Source of the DNA: Fidelibacterota bacterium
GTDB lineage: Bacteria > Fidelibacterota > UBA8477 > JABMPR01
Reading direction: 5' to 3'
Length of the DNA stretch: 64,000 nucleotides
NCBI GenBank assembly: GCA_021734325.1
Contig: JAIPJF010000005.1
Location: forward strand, 97,474 to 161,473
Shown here: positions 31,027 to 41,464 of the stretch, in pieces
How positions within the stretch are numbered: the stretch's first letter is position 1
Layout of the letters: each line of letters opens with the position of its first letter
Position numbers and translations under genes: made by a program
Notes under the pieces: generated by a model
Seen by the model: the letters and a program-made list of their open reading frames with translations, nothing else
Databases searched by the model: none
Told to the model about the DNA's origin: nothing

Positions 31027-31371
31027 GTGAAGCCGGTATTTTTTGACAAGAAAACATGTGGGACCTGCAAGAAGGCCCAGGCGTATCTGAATGAAAACAA
31101 GGTGGAATTTGAAATCATAGATATCATCAATAAGCCACCTGATCGAGAATTGCTGAATAAATTCATTGATGAAGACAATGTGAAGCAATACTTGAATCCC
31201 CGCAGCGCGATTTATCGTGAACTTAAATTGGGGGAAAATATTCCAGATAAAGCGCGGGCAATTGAGTTGATGCTCCAGGATTCGAATTTGATCAAGCGAC
31301 CCTTTATTGTGAAGGGGGAAATTGCCAGCTTTGGATTCAAACCTGAGGAATTTCAAGAGAAATGGGTTTAA
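31027..31371 (+). CDS. ArsC/Spx-family thioredoxin-fold protein
   Basis: FFDKKTCGTCKKAQAYLNENKVEFEIIDI, IKRPFIVKG. Confidence 0.85.
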   Translation: MKPVFFDKKTCGTCKKAQAYLNENKVEFEIIDIINKPPDRELLNKFIDEDNVKQYLNPRSAIYRELKLGENIPDKARAIELMLQDSNLIKRPFIVKGEIASFGFKPEEFQEKWV

Positions 31372-31454
31372 TAACACCTGTAAAAAAATAGAATCCTTGC
31401 ATAGTCGTCAAATTATGCCCATGACAAGTAAAAATTAAAAAGAAGGATATATCG

Positions 31455-31685
31455 ATGGAAAAAGTAATTGGTGAACTTGAAAGAAGTGAGACTGAAAAAA
31501 TAATTGTTCAGGTGAAAGAATTCAAGGGTCGTACTTATGTTGATTTTAGAATTCATTATCTGGCTGATGAAAATGAATGGCGTCCAACTCAGAAGGGCAT
31601 CACCGTGGCTCCCTCACTTTGGGAGGAATTCACAAAACATGTTGATGAAACAAGTAAATTCCTTAATGAAGAGAAGCTGATCTAA
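31455..31685 (+). CDS. PC4/YdbC-family ssDNA-binding transcriptional coactivator-like protein
   Basis: VQVKEFKGRTYVDFRIHYLADENEWRPTQKGITVAPSLWEEF. Confidence 0.85.
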   Translation: MEKVIGELERSETEKIIVQVKEFKGRTYVDFRIHYLADENEWRPTQKGITVAPSLWEEFTKHVDETSKFLNEEKLI

Positions 31686-32481
31686 AGTTTTCTCGCAACA
31701 ATTCTCGTCTGAGCTGTTGTTTTTTTGTAAAGAATTGTCGGTAAACGATGGCTAGCATGATCATGTTGGCCATGGTCGCTGTTGTGAACCACATATACAT
31801 GATCATGATCTGATATCGCACAGCGATCAAGGGATCAATCCCGGCCAGGATCTGGCCCGTCATCACACCAGGGAGTTGTACAAGACCCACAGTCATCAAG
31901 CTGTTGATGTTTGGAATAAGGGCTGCATGCATGGAGGCCTTCATTGAATCAAAGACAGCCTGTTTTGGACTGGCTCCCAGTGAAAGCAAGGTCTCAATTT
32001 CCTTTTCCCTGTGTTTTAATTCTGCAACAAAACGGTTGGCCGTTAATGAGGTTGAATTCAGTCCATTACCAATGATCATCCCACCAATGGGAATGGCAGC
32101 ATAGGGTGAATACCATGGCTTTACATCCAGAATGAACAGCAGGATAGTGCCTAGAATAAAGATGGCAGACCCCAGCAGGGAGATCAGCATGGATGAGAAG
32201 AAATGAGGGATCTCATTTTTCTGTCGACGGGTCCCTTCATAGCTGGCTATGAGGATCATGATCAGGAGCAGACCCAGCATGAATGCCCAATGCTGTTGAT
32301 CGAAGAACCAGGTTAGCACATAACCCATGACTGTAAGTTGCACAAAAGTCCTGAGCGTTCCGATAAGCAGGGTATTTTCCAGACCAAGTTTCCATTTTTT
32401 TATCAGTATCACAGAAATGGCGACAAAAACCAGGGAGATGATCACATCATTCCAGGAGAGAACATAAAAATCAGGTCTCAT
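31663..32481 (-). CDS. fetB: FetB-like ABC iron-export permease
   Basis: ATM..ANRFVAELKHREKEIETLLSLGASPKQA, LVQLPGVMTGQILAGIDPLIAVRYQIMIMYMW; start chosen at MRPDFYV. Confidence 0.88.
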   Translation of the reverse strand: MRPDFYVLSWNDVIISLVFVAISVILIKKWKLGLENTLLIGTLRTFVQLTVMGYVLTWFFDQQHWAFMLGLLLIMILIASYEGTRRQKNEIPHFFSSMLISLLGSAIFILGTILLFILDVKPWYSPYAAIPIGGMIIGNGLNSTSLTANRFVAELKHREKEIETLLSLGASPKQAVFDSMKASMHAALIPNINSLMTVGLVQLPGVMTGQILAGIDPLIAVRYQIMIMYMWFTTATMANMIMLAIVYRQFFTKKQQLRRELLRENFRSASLH

Positions 32482-33208
32482 GGCTAACCTCCCTTCCCGA
32501 TAATCCGACCTTTTTAAAGGCGCCCTGCTCGTCGAGTACCTTGAAGGGGCCATCCGCAACAATCTCTCCGTTGGATAAAAGAATAACACGTTGGGCATAT
32601 TCCCGCATAAGCAGGTGGTCGTGTGAAACGACAATGATGGTCAGATCCAGTTCCCGACGTAATTTATCTACCAGATCCATGATAGCTCGTGCCAGTTTTG
32701 AATCCAGATTTGAGGTCGGCTCATCCAGAAGTAGGACTTGTGGATGATTTAGCAGGGTACACGCCAGTGCAAGTCGTTGTTGTTCACCACCGGAAAGGTC
32801 TTTGGCATTTTTACCAAGATTAAACTCTTCCAGGCCAACTTGATTGAGAATGGAACGTAGTTCGTGATCCAGGAGATGACTGATGCTGTTATTCCAGCGT
32901 CCGGCTATCATGAGGTTCTCTTTGATGCTACCCTGGAAAACCACAGGATTTTGAAAGAGAATACCAACATTCTGCCGTAACGACTGAATATCAGATTCAA
33001 TTGGACTTCCACGGAACTGGATCGATCCATTGCTGGGACTGCTCAGGGCATTGAACATCCTTAATAAGGAACTTTTCCCAGCACCAGAAGCGCCCAAAAC
33101 AGTCAGAAATTCTCCCTTGTTAACGGTGAAGCTCAGTGCGTTTAGAAGCTGTTTACCGTTCACCTGCAGGGACACGTCATCGAATCGAAATATTTGGTCG
33201 ACAATCAT
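32471..33208 (-). CDS. fetA: FetA-like ABC transporter ATP-binding protein
   Basis: GASGAGKSSLLRMF, LSGGEQQRLALACTLL, VLLLDEPTSNLD. Confidence 0.9.
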   Translation of the reverse strand: MIVDQIFRFDDVSLQVNGKQLLNALSFTVNKGEFLTVLGASGAGKSSLLRMFNALSSPSNGSIQFRGSPIESDIQSLRQNVGILFQNPVVFQGSIKENLMIAGRWNNSISHLLDHELRSILNQVGLEEFNLGKNAKDLSGGEQQRLALACTLLNHPQVLLLDEPTSNLDSKLARAIMDLVDKLRRELDLTIIVVSHDHLLMREYAQRVILLSNGEIVADGPFKVLDEQGAFKKVGLSGREVSHET

Positions 33209-33329
33209 GCTCCCATATTAAAGTGTAACAACTTTAAAAGTAATATTATATAAGATGAAGCCGCTTCGTGATTTTTGTTTCCCCAAATTTCCCTGAGTTT
33301 ACCTTTGGGGCTGAATTTGGAGAGCATTT

Positions 33330-34505
33330 ATGGTATTAAGAATAGTAGGACCGGACTTTTTCGATCTTTCAAGTTTGCTCAGCGAGGAAGAGCTCGCCGT
33401 TCAAAATTCAACGCATGAGTGGGTCAGGGAACGCTTTAAACCTTTGGTTGCCAGCCATTTTCAAGAGGGGACATTCCCCATGGAATTGCGTAATGAAATG
33501 GGTGAAATGGGATTTTTTGGCTCAAATTTACCTGAGGAGTATGGCACTGCCGGACTCAATAATATTGCCTATGGTCTCATGATGCAGGAGTTGGAAAGAG
33601 GCGATTCCGGTCTAAGAAGTTTTGCCTCAGTTCAGGGAGCTTTGGTCATGTGGCCGATATGGGAATATGGCTCAGAGGAACAAAAGGATCACTGGCTACC
33701 CCTTCTGGCATCAGGTGAGAAGATCGGCTGTTTTGGCTTAACCGAACCAGATTTTGGATCAAACCCAGGTGGTATGCTGACCAGGGTAAAGCAGGAGGGT
33801 GATAGCTATATCCTCAATGGCACCAAGATGTGGATCACCAATTCACCCGTTGCCGATGTCGCTTTAATATGGGCAAAGGATGATGCTGGAGAGGTTCAGG
33901 GCTTTCTGGTGGAGCGGGGGACTCCGGGTTTTGAGACACCGGAAATCAAGGGGAAATTGTCCCTCCGGGCGTCCATCACTGGCGAGATCATCCTTAGTCA
34001 ATGCAGAATACCTCTGACAAACAAGCTTCCAGATGCGAATGGTCTACGGGCTCCCCTGAGCTGCCTCACCCAGGCACGGTACGGGATCAACTGGGGTGTG
34101 ATTGGTGCAGCCATTGACTGTTATGAAGAAGCGCTGGATTATGCGAAGAACCGCATTCAATTTGAGAAACCGATTGCAGCCTACCAACTGACTCAGGAAA
34201 AACTGGCCAATATGTTGAACGAAATTACCAAAGCTCAGTTTCTTACCCTGCAACTCGGACGCTTGAAGGATCGCCAGACACTGAATCATACCCAGGTAAG
34301 CTTGTCCAAGATGAACAATGTTAGGATGGCGATTGATATTGCCAGAACGGCCAGGACCATTTTGGGCGCCAGTGGCATCACAGATGAATATGTTTCAATG
34401 AGACATGCCATGAATCTTGAATCTGTGCTGACATACGAGGGCACCCATGAGATGCACACCCTGGTTGTGGGAGAGAGCATTACTGGCATTCCGGCGTTCC
34501 GCTGA
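33330..34505 (+). CDS. Acyl-CoA dehydrogenase (glutaryl-CoA dehydrogenase-like)
   Basis: CFGLTEPDFGSNPGGMLTR, KMWITNSPVADVALIWAK, YEGTHEMHTLVVG. Confidence 0.92.
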   Translation: MVLRIVGPDFFDLSSLLSEEELAVQNSTHEWVRERFKPLVASHFQEGTFPMELRNEMGEMGFFGSNLPEEYGTAGLNNIAYGLMMQELERGDSGLRSFASVQGALVMWPIWEYGSEEQKDHWLPLLASGEKIGCFGLTEPDFGSNPGGMLTRVKQEGDSYILNGTKMWITNSPVADVALIWAKDDAGEVQGFLVERGTPGFETPEIKGKLSLRASITGEIILSQCRIPLTNKLPDANGLRAPLSCLTQARYGINWGVIGAAIDCYEEALDYAKNRIQFEKPIAAYQLTQEKLANMLNEITKAQFLTLQLGRLKDRQTLNHTQVSLSKMNNVRMAIDIARTARTILGASGITDEYVSMRHAMNLESVLTYEGTHEMHTLVVGESITGIPAFR

Positions 34506-34569
34506 AACAAATAACCTCCTGACCGGTTAGAGTCAGTATCTAAATGAATGCACATATGAAAGAAAAAAC

Positions 34570-35580
34570 ATGTCCCAGATTTTAGTCACCGGTGGTGCCG
34601 GCTATATAGGGAGCCATACTGTTCTGGAGTTGCTTGAGAATGGCGATGAAGTTATCGTTATCGATAATTTGTCAAATAGCAAGCTGGAATCTCTGAAACG
34701 CGTCGAGGAATTAAGTGGTAAAAAAATCATTTTTCATCAGATCGATCTGTTGAATAAGGATGATTTAGGCGCCGAGTTCAAGAAGTATGATATTGATGCC
34801 GTCATCCACTTCGCTGGTCTGAAAGCGGTAGGTGAATCAGTCAAAATACCCCTTAGCTATTATCAGAATAATTTGACAGGAACGTTGAATCTTTTGGGTG
34901 CGATGAAGGAGCATGGAGTGAAAAAGTTAGTTTTTTCATCCTCGGCCACAGTCTATGGTGACCCTGACTCAGTACCCATTACTGAAGCATTCCCTACTTC
35001 TGCCACCAATCCCTATGGACGTTCAAAATTGATCATTGAAGAGATATTGCGTGATCTTTATGTGTCGGATAATGAATGGGATATTATCCTGTTGCGCTAT
35101 TTTAATCCAGTTGGTGCCCACAAAAGTGGCCGAATTGGTGAGGATCCGGCAGGGATACCCAATAATCTCATGCCCTATATTTCCAAGGTAGCGGTTGGGC
35201 AACTTGAGATATTACCTGTTTACGGGAATGACTACGACACACCTGATGGGACTGGTGTTCGAGACTATATACATGTTGTTGATCTGGCGCTGGGTCATTT
35301 GAAAGCCTTGGAGCATCTATCTGTCCACCCAGGTTTGGAAGCGATTAACCTGGGAACAGGAAGGGGTTATAGTGTCTTCGAAATACTGCATGCCTTTGAA
35401 CAAGCCTCAGGAAAAACGGTCGCCTTCGAGATTAAGCCCAGGCGAACAGGAGACATTGCCAAATGCTTTGCTGACACAAGCAAAGCAGATGATGTTTTAG
35501 GCTGGAAAGCTGAAAGGGATCTGGCAGAAATGTGCGAAGATGCCTGGCGTTGGCAGAGCATGAATCCGAATGGATATTAA
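34570..35580 (+). CDS. galE: UDP-glucose 4-epimerase
   Basis: VTGGAGYIGSHTVLELLENGDEVIVIDNLSNS, SSSATVYG, NPYGRSK, YFNPVGAH. Confidence 0.97.
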   Translation: MSQILVTGGAGYIGSHTVLELLENGDEVIVIDNLSNSKLESLKRVEELSGKKIIFHQIDLLNKDDLGAEFKKYDIDAVIHFAGLKAVGESVKIPLSYYQNNLTGTLNLLGAMKEHGVKKLVFSSSATVYGDPDSVPITEAFPTSATNPYGRSKLIIEEILRDLYVSDNEWDIILLRYFNPVGAHKSGRIGEDPAGIPNNLMPYISKVAVGQLEILPVYGNDYDTPDGTGVRDYIHVVDLALGHLKALEHLSVHPGLEAINLGTGRGYSVFEILHAFEQASGKTVAFEIKPRRTGDIAKCFADTSKADDVLGWKAERDLAEMCEDAWRWQSMNPNGY

Positions 35581-35581
35581 T

Positions 35582-36631
35582 TCAGGCTGCCAGGGCAAGC
35601 CAGATAATTCCAACTAAAATACCAATACTAAAATTGATAGCCTTTACTTTAAGAAAGGTAACTCGGCTAAAGGCAAGTAGGGGCAGCATGCCATGTCCAT
35701 CCTGAACAATGGAACTCACCACGAGGGTGGACAGGGGAATGAGTCCTTTGGAATACAAAGTGACAAAGAGCAAATGTGGTCCTGAGGAAGGGATAATTCC
35801 AACTAGAGCCGATATAAGTGTTAACTGAAACGTATTCTCTTCAATTACAGCCTTGAAATCCCAATACTCAGTCACAAAATGGATGACGATTAAAGCTAGA
35901 AAAATCCAACCAAAAAGTGCCGGCAGATGTTCCATGGTCACATGTTTCCACAAGTGTTCCTTGATAAAATGATGTGAGCTGGTACTTACAATCCACATCC
36001 CAAGAGAACCGATGATAAGAAAAGTGATCCGTTTCCAATTCCACGTCTGAGGTCCAAGCATTCCTGTGCTCAACAAAGCGATGAATACGATCAAGCCAGT
36101 CAACAGGATGAGTCGGCTACTTTCTGACCACGAGGTTTTATAAGAGGCCCAGCCAGGGAGGATTGACATGGGCTTTGATTTGTGCAGCACCAGTTTATCA
36201 CAATAATCTTGTGATTGTTGCTCCATATCAGTTCCAAAGAGTCGATCCACCAACCAACCACTGATCAAAGCGAATCCAAAGAGAAGGGCGGATATTTGGA
36301 AGGCCTTACCCGGGAAAAGGGCAAACATTACAAAGGCTTCATCACCACTGGTTGCAACCATGGTTGCCACAATTGCACCCAGCGAAAACAGCCTGTGGCT
36401 ATAGAGGGTTGCAGCAGCAAAGGCACCGAGACAGCCGGGAAGGATACCCAGCATGGCCGCCCAAAAGTATTGCATCCACCCGCGCTGGCGACAGAAATAT
36501 GCTTCCCATTTACCCCTTGATATGACGTTCAGGTACTCAACCAGAAGCATCATGACAAAAACAAAGAAACTGATACTCAGAGCATGTTTGAGAAGGGGAA
36601 CAAGGGTGGTTATAATCATATCATCTCGCAT
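35582..36631 (-). CDS. Multi-TM permease, putative manganese transporter/arsenic-efflux-like family
   Basis: ILPGCLGAFAAATLYSHRLFSLGAIVATMVATSGDEAFVMFALFP. Confidence 0.7.
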   Translation of the reverse strand: MRDDMIITTLVPLLKHALSISFFVFVMMLLVEYLNVISRGKWEAYFCRQRGWMQYFWAAMLGILPGCLGAFAAATLYSHRLFSLGAIVATMVATSGDEAFVMFALFPGKAFQISALLFGFALISGWLVDRLFGTDMEQQSQDYCDKLVLHKSKPMSILPGWASYKTSWSESSRLILLTGLIVFIALLSTGMLGPQTWNWKRITFLIIGSLGMWIVSTSSHHFIKEHLWKHVTMEHLPALFGWIFLALIVIHFVTEYWDFKAVIEENTFQLTLISALVGIIPSSGPHLLFVTLYSKGLIPLSTLVVSSIVQDGHGMLPLLAFSRVTFLKVKAINFSIGILVGIIWLALAA

Positions 36632-36787
36632 TTATTCACAACTACCCGCATGAATATTTTAGATGCACCGATGGCGGGATGTGTTACAAATAATATATGC
36701 TAAAAAGCAAGTATACAAGGTGTTGCTTTTCCTTTGGTAGCAGAATATTATTCGCGACTTTAATTATTCTAAACCTGAAGGAAGCTC

Positions 36788-39037
36788 ATGTCCCAATACC
36801 TAGTCATCGTTGAATCACCCTCAAAAGCAGGCACCATACGTAAATATTTAGGTGAGGAGTATGCAGTGCTTTCCACTGTTGGTCACATCCGTGACCTGCC
36901 CAAAAGTCAGCTGGGAGTAGATGTAAAAAATAATTTTAAGCCCCTCTATGTGACCATTGCCGGTAAGAAAAAGAATGTGGAAGCCCTTCGGGAAGCCGCC
37001 AAGAAATCCTTAAGGATATTTGTTGCGACTGACCCCGATCGTGAAGGTGAGGCAATTGGATGGCATGTCACCAAGATGCTCGAAAATCTTAATAAGCCCA
37101 TACAGCGTGTGATGTTCTATGAGATTACCAAGGCCGGCGTTCTTGAGGGAATGCGCAACGCCACTGAGCTGGATATGAATCTGGTCAATGCTCAACAGGC
37201 GAGGCGGATAATCGACAGACTGGTCGGTTTCAAGGTAAGTCCCTTTCTGTGGAAGGTTCTGTATTCAGGTCTTAGTGCAGGGCGAGTGCAATCCGTCGCC
37301 CTTCGTCTGATCTGCGAAAGACAGGATGAGATCGACAAGTTTGAGGCAGAGGAATACTGGACCATTAAAACGGAAGTCGAGACAGAGAGGAAGCAGAAAT
37401 TTGAAGCCGAGTTACAGAAAGTTGACGGGAAAAAAATTAAAATAGAGGACGAACTTACAGCTCATGATCTTCGACATGAGCTAAAGGAAGCTGAATATGT
37501 AATCGATAGGGTTGAAAAAAAGCAAGTCAAACGAAATCCCAGAGCCCCATTTACTACCAGTACCCTTCAACAGGCAGCATTTCAACAACTAGGTTTCACG
37601 ACGAAAAGGACCATGACCCTTGCCCAGCAACTATACGAGGGAATTAACCTGAAGAGTGGTGAGGTCACCGGTTTGATCACCTATATGCGAACGGATTCCA
37701 CAAGAGCTGCCAGCTCCGCTATTGAGATTGCCAGGGAGCATATCAAGGCAGCCTTTGGAGCGAAATATATTCCTTCAAAATTCCGGCAATTTGGGAAAGC
37801 GGCGGCCAAAGTTCAGGATGCCCATGAGGCGATCAGGCCGGCCAATCCGGCACTTCTTCCGAATGATGTCAAAGATTCTCTCACAGGTCCACAGGCAAAG
37901 CTTTACGATCTGATCTGGCGACGGTTTATTGCCTCCCAGATGTCGGTCGCAGTTTTTGATCAATCCACTGTTGATATCAAGGCAGGTGGGAGATTTGAGC
38001 TGAGAGCCACAGGTTCAGAGATTGTTTTTGAGGGCTATCGAAAAATTTATTATGAAAATGCTGAGGAAACAGATTCTCACCTCCCAGCAGATCTAATCCA
38101 GGGAGAGATTGTTCAACTATTAAAGGTCGATGCTGATCAGCACTTTACGAAACCACCAGCACCCTACACGGAAAGCAGCCTCGTGAAAGTCCTTGACACG
38201 GAGGGAATTGGTAGACCATCGACTTATGCTAACATCATCTCCGTTATCCAAACCAGAAACTATGTGAGCACAGAAAAACGTAAGCTCTATCCTACAGACC
38301 TGGGAAGAGTCACCAATAAATTGCTTGTTGAGAATTTTCCTGAGCTTGTGAATAAAAAATTCACCCGTGAAATGGAAGAGCAATTGGACAAGGTGGAAGA
38401 GGGTGACCTCACCTATTTACAGGTAATGGAAGAATTTTGGACCCATCTTGAGAAATGGCTGGAAGAATCATCAGGATCCTACAGCGAAATAAAGAAATCC
38501 CTCCAGGTAGAAACCGATCAAGTTTGCGAAAAATGTGGCAAGCCCATGGTGGTAAAATGGAGCAAGAATGGTCAATTCCTGGCATGTACAGGATTCCCAG
38601 GGTGCAAAAATGCTCGTCCCTTGAATACTGTTACCCCTGCCGAGGGAGAGGTTGATGAGGAAGCCAATGACTACGGGAGCTGTGACAAATGTGGCTCCCC
38701 ACTGATACTTAGGGATGGACGATATGGAAAATTTTATGCTTGTTCGGCATATCCCAAATGCAAATTTACTAAGCCCTTCAATGTACTGATGCCCTGCCCC
38801 AAACCTGACTGCAAGGGGAGTATATCTGCGAGGCGCTCCCGGAAGGGTAGATTGTTTTACGGATGCACCAATTATCCAGATTGTGATTTTGTTAGCTGGG
38901 ACCCACCCATAGATGTTAAATGTCCGGCTTGCGAAAATCCATACATGCTGGTTAAATCGACCAAGAAAAAGGGCGATTTTACATTCTGTCCTAATTGCAA
39001 GCATGAGATCATTGTCAATGAGTCAGAAGTTATATAA
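36788..39037 (+). CDS. topA: DNA topoisomerase I with C-terminal zinc ribbons
   Basis: LVIVESPSKAGTIRKYLG, ATDPDREGEAIGWH, ITYMRTDSTRAA, several CxxC zinc fingers. Confidence 0.98.
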   Translation: MSQYLVIVESPSKAGTIRKYLGEEYAVLSTVGHIRDLPKSQLGVDVKNNFKPLYVTIAGKKKNVEALREAAKKSLRIFVATDPDREGEAIGWHVTKMLENLNKPIQRVMFYEITKAGVLEGMRNATELDMNLVNAQQARRIIDRLVGFKVSPFLWKVLYSGLSAGRVQSVALRLICERQDEIDKFEAEEYWTIKTEVETERKQKFEAELQKVDGKKIKIEDELTAHDLRHELKEAEYVIDRVEKKQVKRNPRAPFTTSTLQQAAFQQLGFTTKRTMTLAQQLYEGINLKSGEVTGLITYMRTDSTRAASSAIEIAREHIKAAFGAKYIPSKFRQFGKAAAKVQDAHEAIRPANPALLPNDVKDSLTGPQAKLYDLIWRRFIASQMSVAVFDQSTVDIKAGGRFELRATGSEIVFEGYRKIYYENAEETDSHLPADLIQGEIVQLLKVDADQHFTKPPAPYTESSLVKVLDTEGIGRPSTYANIISVIQTRNYVSTEKRKLYPTDLGRVTNKLLVENFPELVNKKFTREMEEQLDKVEEGDLTYLQVMEEFWTHLEKWLEESSGSYSEIKKSLQVETDQVCEKCGKPMVVKWSKNGQFLACTGFPGCKNARPLNTVTPAEGEVDEEANDYGSCDKCGSPLILRDGRYGKFYACSAYPKCKFTKPFNVLMPCPKPDCKGSISARRSRKGRLFYGCTNYPDCDFVSWDPPIDVKCPACENPYMLVKSTKKKGDFTFCPNCKHEIIVNESEVI

Positions 39038-39059
39038 CGCATAAAGGTAGCGAGAAAAA

Positions 39060-40385
39060 ATGGCAAAATTAGAGAGTTTCGAGAAACTGGTATCCCTGGC
39101 AAAGCGTCGCGGGTTCATTTTTCAGTCCAGTGAGATCTATGGGGGTATCAATGCCTGTTATGATTACGGTCCTTTAGGCGTTGAACTAAAATTGAATGTG
39201 AAACAGATGTGGTGGAATGCCATGACACGCGAGTATGATAATATCGTAGGTCTGGATGCGGCCATTCTCATGCATCCGAAAGTTTGGGAAGCCAGTGGTC
39301 ACGTCGCCGGTTTTACTGATCCGTTGGTGGACTGCAAAAAATGTAAATCCAGATTCAGGGAAGATACGCTTAGCGAAGAATCCATGCAATCCAGACTATG
39401 TCCTGAGTGTGGCGGTGAGTTAACTGAGTCACGGCAATTCAATCTCATGTTCAAAACTCAGATGGGTGCTGTTGAAGGAACTGCATCCACCATTTATCTG
39501 CGACCGGAAACAGCCCAGGGTATCTTTGTGAATTTCCCCAACGTTGTAGATACATCTCGGATGCAGATTCCCTTTGGAATAGCGCAGATAGGGAAAGCGT
39601 TCAGGAACGAGATCACACCTGGTAATTTTATTTTCAGGACCCGGGAATTTGAACAGATGGAAATGCAATTCTTTGTCAGGCCTGAAGAATCAGATGCGTG
39701 GTTCGAAACCTGGAAGGAGAGGCGGATAAGCTTTTATGACAAGGTAGGGATCAGTCAGGAGAATTTGCACTTCAAGGAACACGGTCCGGATGAATTGGCG
39801 CATTACGCCAGGGCGGCTTTTGATATCGAATATAAATTTCCTATCGGCTGGAGTGAGTTGGAGGGAATTCATAATCGCTCCGATTTCGATCTCCGGCAGC
39901 ATGAGGAATTTTCAGGGAAAAGCATGACTTATAGAGATCCCCAGACAAATGAGGTATATACGCCCTTCATCATTGAGACATCAGCCGGATGTGATAGAAT
40001 GACACTGGCCATTCTGTGTGAAGCTTATGAGGAGGAGACCTTGGATGATGGGTCAGTGAGAACAGTCATGCATTTTCATCCACGCATAGCACCTATCAAA
40101 GTTGCGATCCTACCTCTGGTTAAAAAAGGTGGTCTCAAGGAATACTCCCTCGAGTTAAGGGATAAGCTAAAGCGACAGTTTAATGTTTTCTATGATGAAA
40201 AAGGTGCAATCGGTCGTCGCTATCGCCGAATGGATGAAGCGGGAACACCCTATTGTGTCACCATTGATTTTGACACCTTGGAGGATCATGCTGTTACGGT
40301 TCGTGACCGTGATACCATGGAACAGATACGCCTTCCTGTTTCTGATCTTCACGCCTGGCTTGCAGAAAGAATCCTGATTTCGTAG
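39060..40385 (+). CDS. glyQS: Glycyl-tRNA synthetase (alpha2 type)
   Basis: [76 protein letters not shown]. Confidence 0.98.
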   Translation: MAKLESFEKLVSLAKRRGFIFQSSEIYGGINACYDYGPLGVELKLNVKQMWWNAMTREYDNIVGLDAAILMHPKVWEASGHVAGFTDPLVDCKKCKSRFREDTLSEESMQSRLCPECGGELTESRQFNLMFKTQMGAVEGTASTIYLRPETAQGIFVNFPNVVDTSRMQIPFGIAQIGKAFRNEITPGNFIFRTREFEQMEMQFFVRPEESDAWFETWKERRISFYDKVGISQENLHFKEHGPDELAHYARAAFDIEYKFPIGWSELEGIHNRSDFDLRQHEEFSGKSMTYRDPQTNEVYTPFIIETSAGCDRMTLAILCEAYEEETLDDGSVRTVMHFHPRIAPIKVAILPLVKKGGLKEYSLELRDKLKRQFNVFYDEKGAIGRRYRRMDEAGTPYCVTIDFDTLEDHAVTVRDRDTMEQIRLPVSDLHAWLAERILIS

Positions 40386-40597
40386 CAAGGCATGCTTGAG
40401 AAAATTCAAACCTGATTCTTTTTCTTTTCTCGCTTGGCGTTTTAAAGTATCAGGGTGAAAAAAAATGTCATAGATCACACTCCCTGCTTGATGTGGGGGC
40501 GAAGCCATGTATATTGCATGACGTGATCAGGCGAATGATAAAACAAACCTTCTTAAACACACAGCAGCTCCCTGATAGACAACAATTTCCAATTATA

Positions 40598-40622
40598 AAT
40601 GCACCTGAGGGTGCATTCTTCA
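40598..40622 (+). terminator. Short hairpin, terminator-like
   Basis: AATGCACC-tgag-GGTGCATT followed by CTTC. Confidence 0.4.
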
Positions 40623-40649
40623 TATTATACAGCTAGAGAGTAGGTGCGA

Positions 40650-41360
40650 ATGAACAATACACTTAAGTTTTTGATAGATCTTCAGGAAATTGATCGACAG
40701 CTTTTTGAAATTGAAGAAAAAAAAGGAAGCCTGCCGGAAAAGGTGGAGAAACTTGAGTCTCAGGCGGATATCATTAAAAGTGAGCTTGATGGATCTCGCG
40801 CCACTTATGAAGAATATCAAAAAGAGTTGATTGCCACCAAGGGCGAATTGATGGATTCTGCTGAGAAGGTGAAAAAATACCAGGATCAACTTTACCTGGT
40901 GACGACAAATCGTGAGTATGATGCCCTCACAAATGAGATTGAGACAGTCAAAAGAAATATTGCCGAAATGGAAGCACGTCAACTCACCCTGGAAACAGCG
41001 ATTGAAGCGCTCAAAGAGATGATCGCATCTTCTGAGGAACAGAGTACTACCTTTGTAGAACAGTTAGCGGCGAATCGCGATGAACTAAAGGAGAAATCCG
41101 ATCTTACGGATGCTCGTCAGATTGAACTTGAAGCTGAGCGAAAAGAGTTGGTTGCCAAAATTGGAGAGCGTTATCTAAGGAAGTACAATAGAATTTTAAA
41201 AGCACGTCGTCGTGCAGTTGTTTCGATTGAACGAGCCGCATGCGCAGGGTGTCATAAACAACTCTCGCCACAGATCATATATGAGATTCAGCAAATGGAC
41301 AAATTTATTGAGTGCGAGAATTGTGGTCGAATATTGATCTACAATCCTTCTGAGGAGTAG
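40650..41360 (+). CDS. Coiled-coil protein with C4 zinc ribbon (DUF164/CdsZ-like)
   Basis: Long coiled coil, then CAGCHKQLSPQ...ECENCGRILIY. Confidence 0.9.
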   Translation: MNNTLKFLIDLQEIDRQLFEIEEKKGSLPEKVEKLESQADIIKSELDGSRATYEEYQKELIATKGELMDSAEKVKKYQDQLYLVTTNREYDALTNEIETVKRNIAEMEARQLTLETAIEALKEMIASSEEQSTTFVEQLAANRDELKEKSDLTDARQIELEAERKELVAKIGERYLRKYNRILKARRRAVVSIERAACAGCHKQLSPQIIYEIQQMDKFIECENCGRILIYNPSEE

Positions 41361-41464
41361 TTTTTCCAGAATAATCTTGTCATCATCCTGTTTAAATGAT
41401 TCGCATTTGCGGATCATTTTTCTTTTAGACAGATGGATATAAATTAGTTTTAAGTTGCTATTTT

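Noticed and set aside
33215-33236. TTAAAGT-GTAACA-ACTTTAA inverted repeat between fetA and the acyl-CoA dehydrogenase gene
   Set aside because: AT-rich 7-bp arms, does not resemble a Fur box; could be chance.
36703-36730. AAAAGCAA/TTGCTTTT inverted repeat upstream of topA
   Set aside because: Short and AT-rich with a 12-nt loop; may be a weak terminator, not enough to claim regulation.
40167-40508. 113-aa minus-strand ORF overlapping the glyQS end
   Set aside because: Most of it is antisense to glyQS; no support for coding.
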